DNA from: a bacterium UBA2219
GTDB taxonomy: Bacteria > Desulfobacterota > Deferrimicrobia > Deferrimicrobiales > Deferrimicrobiaceae
DNA length: 8,571 nt
Reading direction: 5' to 3'
Assembly (NCBI GenBank): GCA_002327765.1
Contig: DCUH01000057.1
Coordinates: forward strand, 1 to 8,571
The position numbers and the translations under genes were made by a program. Positions 1-6,014 of the stretch are shown here, piece after piece. The notes beneath the pieces are model-generated. The model made no database searches and had not been told where the DNA came from. It saw only the letters and a program-made list of their open reading frames with translations. Each line of letters starts with the position of its first letter. Position 1 is the stretch's first letter.

Positions 1-222
1 CCTCCCGTCTTCCGGACGCTTTCCGACGCCGCACGGCTGCCCGACGACGAACGGTACCGCACGTTCAATATGGGGATCGGAATGGTCCTGATGCTCCGCC
101 CCCGGGACGCGGACCCCGCCGTGGCCCATTTCCGGAAGGCGGGAATCCCGGCGACGGTGATCGGCGAAGTCCGCAAAGGGCGCGGCGAGCCCCGGGTCCG
201 GCTGGTCGGGGACAGCCGATGA
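1..222 (+). CDS. purM: Phosphoribosylformylglycinamidine cyclo-ligase (AIR synthetase), C-terminal part only
   Basis: This is the last 73 residues of PurM, the cytoplasmic enzyme that closes the imidazole ring of FGAM to give AIR using ATP in purine synthesis. The frame is open from the first base and ends in TGA at 220-222. The motif FNMGIGM at visible residues 22-28 is the conserved segment of the PurM C-terminal domain. It is followed by the usual ending, in which a conserved GIPATVIGEV-type strand (the family often has A-x-x-I-G) precedes a short basic tail. The stop overlaps the purN start as ATGA, so the two are probably translationally coupled in a purMN pair, a common arrangement. The 5' end lies outside the window. 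Identity rests on the motif and the neighbour; confidence is high. Confidence 0.9.
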   Translation, partial: PPVFRTLSDAARLPDDERYRTFNMGIGMVLMLRPRDADPAVAHFRKAGIPATVIGEVRKGRGEPRVRLVGDSR

Positions 223-878
223 GCACACCCCGCCCCGTCATCGCGGTGCTCGTTTCGGGCGGAGGCTCGAACCTCCAGGCCATTATCGACGCCTCGGAAA
301 CGGGGGCGATCCCGGGCAGGGTCGGCGTCGTCGTCGCCAACAAGGCCGACGCGTACGGTCTCGTCCGGGCCCGGAACCACGGCATCCCCGCGGAGTTCTT
401 GGACCACCGGTCTTTCGAGTCCAGGGAAGCGTTCGACGCCCGCGTGGCGGAGATCCTCCGGGCGCACGGGGCGGAGCTCGTCTGCCTCGCCGGCTTCATG
501 AGGGTGGTGACGCCCGTCTTCCTCCGGGCATTCCCCGGCAGGGTGCTCAACATCCACCCCGCGCTTCTCCCTTCCTTCCCGGGGACCCACGGGCCGCGCG
601 ACGCCCTCCGGTACGGCGTGCGCTTTTCGGGATGCACCGTGCATTTCCTCGACGAGGGGGTGGACACGGGCCCGATCGTCGCCCAGGCGGTCGTCCCGGT
701 CTACGAGGACGACAACGAGGAGACCCTTGCGGCGCGGATCCTCGAGGAGGAGCACCGGATCTACCCGATGGCGATCCGCCTGTTCCTCGAGGGGAAGCTG
801 ACGGTCGAGGGAAGGAGGGTCTTTACGAGGGACGTCGCAAGGATCCCGGAATTTTCACGCCGGAATCCCGACGCCTGA
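219..878 (+). CDS. purN: Phosphoribosylglycinamide formyltransferase (GAR transformylase 1)
   Basis: PurN transfers a formyl group from 10-formyltetrahydrofolate to GAR, giving FGAR, in the third step of cytoplasmic de novo purine synthesis. The 219-residue length is near the family norm (about 190-220). An N-terminal GAR phosphate-binding segment, LVSGGGSNLQ, sits at residues 11-20. The catalytic triad known from E. coli PurN is present: N111 and H113 in the NIHPALLPSF block, and D149 in the DEGVDTGPI block. The ATG at 219 was chosen because it overlaps the purM stop as ATGA and the Rossmann-like strand begins seven residues later. Only a weak G-rich ribosome binding site precedes it, which fits coupling to purM. 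The gene ends in TGA directly against the stop of the convergent DUF218 gene. Confidence 0.96.
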   Translation: MSTPRPVIAVLVSGGGSNLQAIIDASETGAIPGRVGVVVANKADAYGLVRARNHGIPAEFLDHRSFESREAFDARVAEILRAHGAELVCLAGFMRVVTPVFLRAFPGRVLNIHPALLPSFPGTHGPRDALRYGVRFSGCTVHFLDEGVDTGPIVAQAVVPVYEDDNEETLAARILEEEHRIYPMAIRLFLEGKLTVEGRRVFTRDVARIPEFSRRNPDA

Positions 879-1499
879 TCATTCCCAGCGCAGCAGGACG
901 CGATAGCTCCAGTATTTCCACCCTTCCAGGAAACGCCTCCTCGCCCAGCGCCAGGCGCGCTTGGCCGGGGTCCCGCTTTCCGCCCGGACGGGGATCACCC
1001 AAAGGGCGGTCTCCGGTGGAAGGACCTTCCGGAACGCGAGGTACGCGCGGGGGACGTGGTAGTCGGACGTCACAAGGATCACGGAGGAGTAGCCCCGCCG
1101 CTCCGCCAGGGTTTTCGCGGAGAAGGCGTTCTCGAGGGTGTTCTCCGACCACCCTTCCACGTGGATGCGGGAAAAGGCCTCCGGGGGAAGCGAGGCCGCC
1201 TGCGGGAGAAGCCGGGCCGGCATCACGCCCCTGCCCGCTCCCAGGATGCAGAAATCCCTTCCCGCGCCCGCGCTCCACGCCCGGAACCCCTCGGAGATCC
1301 GCCCCGCCCCTCCGGAGAGCACGATGACCGCGTCCGCCGGCCCCGGGGGCGGAACCGGAACCCGCATGGAGAGTATGTGCGGCACGGCGGGAACCGCGAC
1401 GAGCAGGAACAGCAGGAAGGCCGTCCCACGGCCCAGGCGCCGGGCCCCGGAAGACCTGCCGTGCGAAAAAAGCGGGTCTTGTCTTTTCATGCCGGTCAT
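879..1499 (-). CDS. YdcF/ElyC family (DUF218) membrane-anchored protein
   Basis: This is a 206-residue DUF218 protein. A hydrophobic stretch at about residues 27-45 would act as a signal anchor, after a basic N-terminus. The DUF218 core follows: ADAVIVLSGG at 55-64, a central WSENTLENA block at 117-125, and the strongly conserved VTSDYHVPRA at 143-152. ElyC of E. coli, in the same superfamily, affects peptidoglycan and lipid-carrier metabolism, and SanA affects envelope integrity, but the biochemical role is unclear for most members. An envelope role facing the periplasm is inference. The first ATG (1499) is used; another ATG three codons in (1490) is equally possible, because neither has a clear ribosome binding site. 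The gene lies between purN (convergent, stops touching) and rpmB (divergent), so it is probably a single-gene transcript. Confidence 0.85.
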   Translation of the reverse strand: MTGMKRQDPLFSHGRSSGARRLGRGTAFLLFLLVAVPAVPHILSMRVPVPPPGPADAVIVLSGGAGRISEGFRAWSAGAGRDFCILGAGRGVMPARLLPQAASLPPEAFSRIHVEGWSENTLENAFSAKTLAERRGYSSVILVTSDYHVPRAYLAFRKVLPPETALWVIPVRAESGTPAKRAWRWARRRFLEGWKYWSYRVLLRWE

Positions 1500-1507
1500 G
1501 ATATTAA
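1479..1507 (+). promoter_or_regulatory. Candidate sigma-70-like promoter for rpmB
   Basis: TTGTCT at 1479-1484 and TATTAA at 1502-1507 are separated by 17 bases. Each hexamer matches four of six consensus positions. The site overlaps the first codons of the divergent DUF218 gene and lies in the only AT-rich patch of this part of the window. It would place the transcript start around 1514 and give a leader of about 20 bases before rpmB. This is inference from two weak hexamers; no experimental support. Confidence 0.3.
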
Positions 1508-1515
1508 TTTACGGT

Positions 1516-1527
1516 TCCATATATGGA
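1516..1527. repeat. Perfect 12-bp palindrome over the rpmB ribosome binding site
   Basis: TCCATATATGGA reads identically on both strands. Its right end covers the first bases of the rpmB ribosome binding site. It could be a protein-binding operator, or in RNA a short hairpin that masks the ribosome binding site. The palindrome is directly visible; any function is inference. Confidence 0.5.
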
Positions 1528-1529
1528 GG
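1525..1529 (+). promoter_or_regulatory. Ribosome binding site deciding the rpmB start
   Basis: GGAGG lies five bases before the ATG at 1535. An earlier in-frame ATG at 1523 runs into this site and would add four residues (MEAA) absent from L28 proteins, so the ATG at 1535 is the real start. Confidence 0.85.
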
Positions 1530-1534
1530 CGGCC

Positions 1535-1723
1535 ATGGCAAAGTGCTCTATCTGCGGGAAAGGTCCCAGTTTCGGAAACAACGTATCGCACGCCAACAAC
1601 CGGACCCCGAAGGTCTGGCGCCCGAACGTCCAGCGCGTGAAAGCGATCATGGACGGGACGGTGCGGCACGTCAACGTCTGCACGCAGTGCATCAAGTCGG
1701 GAAAGGTCGTCAAGGCCATCTGA
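1535..1723 (+). CDS. rpmB: 50S ribosomal protein L28 (bL28), zinc-ribbon type
   Basis: bL28 is a small, basic protein of the large ribosomal subunit. The 62-residue product starts with the typical MAKCSICGKGP and continues with the conserved NVSHANNRTPKVWRPNVQ at residues 16-33. Two CxxC pairs, C4/C7 and C49/C52, form the zinc-binding 'C+' version of L28; zinc-free paralogs lacking these cysteines exist in some bacteria. The start at 1535 is set by GGAGG five bases upstream and by alignment with the family. The gene is alone on its strand: the divergent DUF218 gene begins 35 bases upstream, and the convergent ridA gene ends one base after the rpmB stop. It is probably transcribed from its own promoter in the upstream gap. 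No rpmG (L33) gene follows it, unlike in E. coli. Confidence 0.97.
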   Translation: MAKCSICGKGPSFGNNVSHANNRTPKVWRPNVQRVKAIMDGTVRHVNVCTQCIKSGKVVKAI

Positions 1724-1724
1724 C

Positions 1725-2108
1725 TCAGGAGACGAACCCGACGGCGTCGATCTCCACCCTTGCGCCCGCCGGCAGCTTCGAAACCTGCACCGTGACGCGC
1801 GCCGGCGGGTTTTCAGGAAAGAACGACTTGTAGACCTCGTTCATCGCCTGGAACTCCCCCATGTCCAGCAGGTAGACGGTGGTCTTCACGACCGCCGCAA
1901 TGCCGGAGTTCCCCGCTTCGAGCACGGCTTCCAGGTTTCTCAGCACCCGCTCCGTCTGCTCCCGGATCCCCCCCTCCGTCAACTTCCCCGTCGCGGGGTC
2001 CAGCGGGATCTGCCCCGAGCAGAACAGGAACCCTCCGCACGACACCGCCTGCGAATATGGGCCGACGGCCTTCGGGGCCGCGCCCGTCGATACGATCTCC
2101 TTTTTCAT
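1725..2108 (-). CDS. ridA: RidA family enamine/imine deaminase
   Basis: RidA (YjgF/YER057c/UK114) is a cytoplasmic homotrimer that hydrolyses reactive enamines and imines, such as 2-aminoacrylate, made by pyridoxal-phosphate enzymes. The 127-residue product has the typical length. It shows GPYSQAV at 16-22, SGQIPLDP at 31-38, the active-site arginine within PPARVTV (R104, equivalent to E. coli R105), and E119 in the C-terminal ARVEIDAV segment. These residues place it in the archetypal RidA subgroup rather than the Rid1-7 groups lacking the arginine. The ATG lies one base after the rel stop, with an AGGGG-type ribosome binding site inside the end of rel, so it is the coupled last gene of the minus-strand operon. 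Its stop is separated by one base from that of rpmB. Confidence 0.95.
   Translation of the reverse strand: MKKEIVSTGAAPKAVGPYSQAVSCGGFLFCSGQIPLDPATGKLTEGGIREQTERVLRNLEAVLEAGNSGIAAVVKTTVYLLDMGEFQAMNEVYKSFFPENPPARVTVQVSKLPAGARVEIDAVGFVS
1765..1813 (+). terminator. Possible rpmB terminator hairpin inside ridA
   Basis: CCCGCCGGC at 1765-1773 pairs perfectly with GCCGGCGGG at 1801-1809, and TTTT follows at 1810-1813. A nine-pair all-GC stem followed by a U-tract, about 40 bases after the rpmB stop, suggests an intrinsic terminator. However, the loop is long (27 bases), the T-run is short, and the arms encode similar PAR/PAG peptides of RidA in a GC-rich genome, so chance is quite possible. Confidence 0.25.
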
Positions 2109-2109
2109 G

Positions 2110-4257
2110 TCACCCCTTTCCCCTCTCGACGGTCTGCACCCCCTTGACCTTCTCGATCGCCTTGATGAGGGATGCCAGGTGGCCGGCGTCTTTGACGGAC
2201 ACCTCGAAGTTGCAGATGGCCCGCTTGTCCCGGGTGGTCGTGACCGCGGCCCTGCGGATATCCACCTCGTTCATGGTGATGGTGCGGGAGATGTCGGCCA
2301 GCAGCCCCGGCTTGTCGGAGCAGACCACGCGGATCTTCACGGGGTGGACCGCCTTGGTACCTGCCTCCCAGGTCACCTCGATCGACCGCGCCGGGTCGAG
2401 CTCCAGCACCTTGGGACACTCCCGCGTGTGCACCGTCACGCCCCGCCCGCGGGTGATGAACCCGATGATCGGATCCCCCGGGACGGGGTGGCAGCAGTTC
2501 CCGAGCCGGATGAAGATCCCGTCCATCCCCTTCACGACGATGGAACTGGGCTTGCGCGCTACCACCTTCTTTATGAGGGTGGAGAGGCGCGATTCCTTCC
2601 CCCCCCTTTCCTGGAGACGTTCGGGCGGCACGAGCAGGCGCAGGAGCGGCATGAGCGACACCCGACCGTACCCCAGCGCCCTCAGGTAGTCCTCCTGGGT
2701 CTTGTGCCGGGATTCCTCCAGGACCTCCGCGAACTGCTCCCCTTTCAGCACCTTCAACGGGTTGAGGGAGTATTTCCGCAGCTCCTTCTCCAGAATCTGC
2801 CGCCCCAGCTCGAGCGACTGCTCCATCTGCTCCTGGCGCAGGACGGAACGGATCTTCGTCAGCGCCTTGTTGGTCTTGGCGATCTTCAGCCAGTCCCGGC
2901 TGGGCTTGTGGGAGGGCTGCGTGATGATCTCGACGACGTCGCCGTTTTTCAGCTCCGTCTTCAGTGGGACCATCCTGCCGTTCACCTTCGCCCCGACGCA
3001 CTGGTTTCCGACCTCGGTGTGGACCGCGTAGGCGAAGTCGATCGGCGTGCCCCCCCGGGGGATCTCCTTCACGTCTCCCCGCGGCGTGAAAACGTAGACC
3101 TCCTCCGGAAACAGCTCCACCTTCACGGTGTCCATGAATTCCCGCGGGTCCTTCATGTCCTGCTGCAGCTCGAGGATCTGCCGCAGCCAGAGGAACATCT
3201 GGTCTTCCTTCTCCGCGGTCCGGCGCCCCTCCTTGTACTTCCAGTGGGCCGCCACGCCGTTCTCCGCGAGGGCGTGCATGTCCTCGGTGCGGATCTGGAT
3301 CTCGATCATTTCGGAGTTCGGGCCGAAGACCGTGGTGTGGAGCGACTGGTACAGGTTGGTCTTCGGCATGGCGATGTAGTCCTTGAACCTCCCGGGGACC
3401 GGCTTCCAGAGGTTGTGGACGATCCCCAGGGCCCCGTAGCACTCCCGGAGCGTCTTGGTGATGATGCGGAAGCCGATGAAGTCGTAGACGTGGTCGAAGT
3501 CGATCCCCTGCCGGTTCATCTTCTGGTACACGCCCGCGAGGTGCTTCTCCCTTCCGGAGATGACCGCGTCGATCCCCGCCTCGCGGCATTTCGTCTCCAG
3601 CAGGGTGATGACCTCGCGGATGTGCCCCGCGGTGTTCTGCCGCCGCTCTTCCGCCTGCAGGGAAAGCTCCTTGTACTGCGATGGGTGGAGAACGGCGAAG
3701 CACCGGTCCTCCATTTCCCCGCGGACGCGGGACATCCCTAGGCGGGCCGCGATGGGGGCGTAGATCTCGACCGTCTCCCTGGCGATGGCCGCCTGCTTGT
3801 CGGGGGAGAGGTGCTCAATGGTGCGAAGGTTGTGCAGCCGGTCGGCGAGCTTGACGAGGATGACCCGAAGGTCCTTCCCCATCGCAAGGATCATCTTGCG
3901 CAGCGACTCGGCCTTCTGGGCTGCGACGTCGGAGATGGTCACGCGGCTGATCTTGGTGACGCCGTCGACGAGGAGGGCGACCGAATCCCCGAAGAGTTCG
4001 CGGATCTCGTCTATGGTGGCGACGGTGTCCTCCACCGTGTCGTGGAGGAGGCCGGTGGCCACCGTTTCCTCGTCGAGGTTCCAGTCGGCAAGCGAATAGG
4101 CCACGTTGAGGGGGTGGATCAGGTAGGGGTCCCCCGACATCCTCAACTGCCCGTGGTGCACTTTTGCGGTGAAGACGTACGCCTTGTGGATGAGCTCTAC
4201 GTTCGCGGAAGGGCGGGTCGCCTGAACCCGCTCGACGATGTCAAGAACGCGGAACAA
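2110..4257 (-). CDS. rel: Bifunctional (p)ppGpp synthetase/hydrolase, RelA/SpoT family
   Basis: This cytoplasmic, ribosome-associated enzyme makes (p)ppGpp from GTP/GDP and ATP, and also hydrolyses it, controlling the stringent response. The 715-residue product has the full long-RSH layout. The HD hydrolase domain (about 20-160) has H48, H72-D73, E76-D77 and D139-N143 intact. The synthetase domain (about 230-345) has D259, the RFKD signature at 290-293 and E319. A TGS domain spans about 385-446, followed by a helical region. A zinc-finger-like region has C588, C589, H590 and C614, and a C-terminal ACT domain spans about 640-712. RFKD instead of the ExDD of monofunctional RelA, with an intact HD site, predicts both activities. 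The start is TTG at 4257, the first usable codon after an in-frame TAG at 4264-4266. It lies downstream of rpoZ and is coupled to ridA. Confidence 0.97.
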   Translation of the reverse strand: MFRVLDIVERVQATRPSANVELIHKAYVFTAKVHHGQLRMSGDPYLIHPLNVAYSLADWNLDEETVATGLLHDTVEDTVATIDEIRELFGDSVALLVDGVTKISRVTISDVAAQKAESLRKMILAMGKDLRVILVKLADRLHNLRTIEHLSPDKQAAIARETVEIYAPIAARLGMSRVRGEMEDRCFAVLHPSQYKELSLQAEERRQNTAGHIREVITLLETKCREAGIDAVISGREKHLAGVYQKMNRQGIDFDHVYDFIGFRIITKTLRECYGALGIVHNLWKPVPGRFKDYIAMPKTNLYQSLHTTVFGPNSEMIEIQIRTEDMHALAENGVAAHWKYKEGRRTAEKEDQMFLWLRQILELQQDMKDPREFMDTVKVELFPEEVYVFTPRGDVKEIPRGGTPIDFAYAVHTEVGNQCVGAKVNGRMVPLKTELKNGDVVEIITQPSHKPSRDWLKIAKTNKALTKIRSVLRQEQMEQSLELGRQILEKELRKYSLNPLKVLKGEQFAEVLEESRHKTQEDYLRALGYGRVSLMPLLRLLVPPERLQERGGKESRLSTLIKKVVARKPSSIVVKGMDGIFIRLGNCCHPVPGDPIIGFITRGRGVTVHTRECPKVLELDPARSIEVTWEAGTKAVHPVKIRVVCSDKPGLLADISRTITMNEVDIRRAAVTTTRDKRAICNFEVSVKDAGHLASLIKAIEKVKGVQTVERGKG

Positions 4258-4268
4258 GGCGATCTAGG

Positions 4269-4274
4269 CTCCTT
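4269..4274 (-). promoter_or_regulatory. Ribosome binding site of rel, unusually far from its TTG start
   Basis: On the minus strand GGAAGGAG (core AAGGAG) lies in the 25-base gap after rpoZ. It is 11 bases from the TTG at 4257 but only five from an in-frame ATC codon at 4261-4263. A TAG at 4264-4266 forbids any earlier start. The strong site with a poor codon and a long spacer suggests reduced rel translation; this is inference. Confidence 0.6.
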
Positions 4275-4282
4275 CCGGCGCT

Positions 4283-4474
4283 CTATTTGACCCGGACTGT
4301 CCCCTGAGCTACCTCCCGGAGAGCGATGACTGTCGGCTTCTCCTTCCGGGCGGTAGTGTCGATCGTCGCCCCCGCGCCTCCGTAAAGCTGTTTCGCCCTC
4401 TTGGCGGCCATCACCGTCAACTGGAAGTGGTTGTCCACCTTCTGCAGGCAATCCTCGACCGTTACACGAGCCAT
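4283..4474 (-). CDS. rpoZ: DNA-directed RNA polymerase omega subunit
   Basis: Omega helps fold and assemble the beta' subunit of RNA polymerase and, in E. coli, forms part of one ppGpp binding site. The 63-residue product is the short form (E. coli has 91). It shows the N-terminal signature with VDNHFQLTVMAAKRAKQL at 13-30, then KPTVIALREVAQGTV at 46-60, matching the conserved helix-strand of omega. Position 16 is histidine where the common motif has NRF. The ATG at 4474 follows the gmk stop by four bases, with AAGGAG nine bases upstream inside the end of gmk. The gene sits between gmk and rel, an order also seen in E. coli and many other bacteria, so omega and the ppGpp enzyme are made from one transcript. 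Confidence 0.96.
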   Translation of the reverse strand: MARVTVEDCLQKVDNHFQLTVMAAKRAKQLYGGAGATIDTTARKEKPTVIALREVAQGTVRVK

Positions 4475-4478
4475 CCCG

Positions 4479-5093
4479 TCACTCTCCTTTTTCCCTCAGG
4501 ATCCTGTCCACCATTTCCATGGTCCGTTCACGGCGCAGCCTTCTCGCCCGGATGACGCACTCGACCTGGCGGACCGCCGTTTCCAGGTCTTTATTGACGA
4601 TTATGTAATCGTATTTTTTAAGTTCCTCGATCTCTTTCCACGCCGCCTCGAGCCGCCGCTCCATGTCCTCCCGGCTGTCCCTGGCGCGCCCGAAGAGCCG
4701 TCTCCTCAACGTCTCGCGGTCGGGCGGGAGGATCCCGATCAGCACCGCGCCGGGAACGGCCGCCTTCACAGCCCGGCCCCCCTGGACATCGATCTCCAGG
4801 ACGGCGTCCTCGCCGCTCGACACGATCTCGTCCACGGTGGCGTACGACGTGCCGTACCAGTTGCCGTACACGCGGGCGTATTCAAGAAACTCTTTACATT
4901 CTATCATGTTGCCGAATTCCTGCTCGTTCACGTAATAATAGTCCTTCCCCCCCGATTCGCCCGTCCTCTTCTCCCTCGTCGTGTAGGAGACCGACAGGAC
5001 GAGACCCTCGACCCGGGCGAGCAGCGCCCGGCAGATCGTGGTCTTCCCGGAACCCGAAGGGGCCGATATGACGATGATGTCGCCCCGCGCCAT
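4479..5093 (-). CDS. gmk: Guanylate kinase
   Basis: Gmk phosphorylates GMP (or dGMP) to GDP with ATP in the cytoplasm, supplying GTP and hence the substrate of Rel. The 204-residue product (E. coli 207) has the P-loop APSGSGKTT at 11-19. It also has GMP-binding segments SYTTREKRTGE at 36-46 and EYARVYGNWYGT at 71-82, the Walker B-like EIDVQG at 100-105, and the lid arginines in RARDSREDMERRL at 136-148. The reading frame is open upstream well into yicC, but the ATG at 5093 is chosen. It directly precedes the P-loop strand, follows the yicC stop by seven bases, and has GGAG ten bases upstream. The TTREKRTGE segment differs slightly from the usual TTRxPRxGE but keeps both arginines. Confidence 0.96.
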   Translation of the reverse strand: MARGDIIVISAPSGSGKTTICRALLARVEGLVLSVSYTTREKRTGESGGKDYYYVNEQEFGNMIECKEFLEYARVYGNWYGTSYATVDEIVSSGEDAVLEIDVQGGRAVKAAVPGAVLIGILPPDRETLRRRLFGRARDSREDMERRLEAAWKEIEELKKYDYIIVNKDLETAVRQVECVIRARRLRRERTMEMVDRILREKGE

Positions 5094-5100
5094 TCCCGGC

Positions 5101-5979
5101 TTACTCCACGTTCTGGATCTGCTCGCGGATCTTCTCGAGCTCGGTCTTCGCCGCCACCACCCTCTGGGAGATGCCGGCGTGGGCCGACTTGTTGCCTGCC
5201 GTGTTGAGCTCGCGGAAGACTTCCTGCACCAGGAAGTCGAACCGCTTCCCCACGGCCTCCCCGGGCTCGCGGAAAAGCGCGTCCATCGCGGCCAGGTGCG
5301 ATCCGAGGCGGTCGCACTCCTCGGTGATGTCGAGACGGTCCACGAGAATCGCCGCTTCCTGGTGGAGCCGGGCGGGATCGACCGCCGCATTGCCCGCAAG
5401 CGTCTCGATCCGCTCACGGAACCTCGCCTGGGCCAGCTCCCGGTTTTCGGCGGCCAGCGACCGGATCTCTGCCGCCAGCGTCCCGATGCGCTCCGCGGTG
5501 TCCCGGAGGAACCCTTTCAGCCGTTCCCCTTCCTCCCGGCGCGTCTTCGAAAGCATCGCCAGCGCGTCCCGCACCGCGGATTCCGCTTCGGACCACAAAA
5601 GCTCCGCCGTGTCGCCCCCCTCGGGGGCGACCTGGACGAGCTCCGGGACGGAGAACAGGTCGCGCAACCCCACCTCGCCGCCGACGCCGAACTCCCCGCG
5701 GATCTTTTCCGCCTCGTCAAGGAACGCCCGGAGCAGCTCGCGGTTCACGGACAGCTTCGCCCCGAACCTGCCGGACTCCTTCACATTCAGGTGGATGTCC
5801 ACCTTCCCTCTCCGCAGGGCGTCCCGGACGATGCTGCGCACCCGCGGCTCCCAGGACAGGAACCTCCCCGGGCAGCGGACGTGGATATCGAGGAACCGGT
5901 GGTTCACGGAACGGGCTTCCACGGCTACGGAGACGTCCTCCCCGTGGCGTTCCGCGCGGCCGTAGCCGGTCATGCTCAT
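5101..5979 (-). CDS. yicC: YicC/YloC family endoribonuclease
   Basis: Members of this family (E. coli YicC, B. subtilis YloC) are reported to be RNA endonucleases of a distinct fold; E. coli YicC has been linked to decay of a small RNA. The 292-residue product has the N-terminal MSMTGYGRAE start and SVNHRFLDI at 24-32. A charged, probably helical middle follows at about 140-195. The hallmark C-terminal domain (DUF1732) has RLDITEECDRLGSH at 215-228, GKRFDFLVQEVFRELNT at 244-260, and the final TELEKIREQIQNVE. The start is uncertain among ATGs at 5988, 5979 and 5973, none with a strong ribosome binding site; 5979 matches most homologs (M-x-S/M-M-T-G-Y-G). An in-frame ORF extends to 6099, but the added peptide overlaps the previous gene and is not family-like. 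gmk follows after seven bases. Confidence 0.93.
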   Translation of the reverse strand: MSMTGYGRAERHGEDVSVAVEARSVNHRFLDIHVRCPGRFLSWEPRVRSIVRDALRRGKVDIHLNVKESGRFGAKLSVNRELLRAFLDEAEKIRGEFGVGGEVGLRDLFSVPELVQVAPEGGDTAELLWSEAESAVRDALAMLSKTRREEGERLKGFLRDTAERIGTLAAEIRSLAAENRELAQARFRERIETLAGNAAVDPARLHQEAAILVDRLDITEECDRLGSHLAAMDALFREPGEAVGKRFDFLVQEVFRELNTAGNKSAHAGISQRVVAAKTELEKIREQIQNVE

Positions 5980-6014
5980 CCAGGACATGAAGGCGATGTT
6001 AGCACAAACGGGGA

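Noticed and set aside
862..884. GGAAT...ATTCC inverted repeat at the purN/DUF218 junction as a bidirectional terminator
   Set aside because: Only five pairs with a loop of over a dozen bases and no T-tract on either side.
1515..1543. TTGCCA on the minus strand as a -35 box for the DUF218 gene
   Set aside because: It matches five of six positions, but no -10-like hexamer occurs 16-18 bases downstream; the nearest, TATATG and TAAATT, are at 12 and about 24 bases.
823..1640. Several 150-230-codon frames overlapping the DUF218 gene on both strands
   Set aside because: All are Arg/Pro/Gly-rich with no motif, while the minus-strand frame at 879-1499 carries clear DUF218 motifs.
1879..3741. A 620-codon open frame on the plus strand opposite ridA and rel
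   Set aside because: It lies antisense to a clearly real Rel protein; its product is biased toward Leu, Pro, Arg and His without any recognisable domain, as expected for the complement of high-GC coding sequence.
4597..4620. Inverted repeat ACGATTA-TG-TAATCGT followed by a T-rich run, looking like a terminator or an internal promoter in gmk
   Set aside because: The AT-rich patch encodes the conserved KKYDYIIVNKDL segment of guanylate kinase. The stem is weak, and no -35-like hexamer lies at proper distance for a minus-strand promoter.
5101..5417. Upstream extension of gmk by 108 codons within yicC
   Set aside because: The extension is Ser/Arg-rich, out of frame with a conserved YicC C-terminus, and absent from guanylate kinases; the ATG at 5093 fits length, motif position and spacing.
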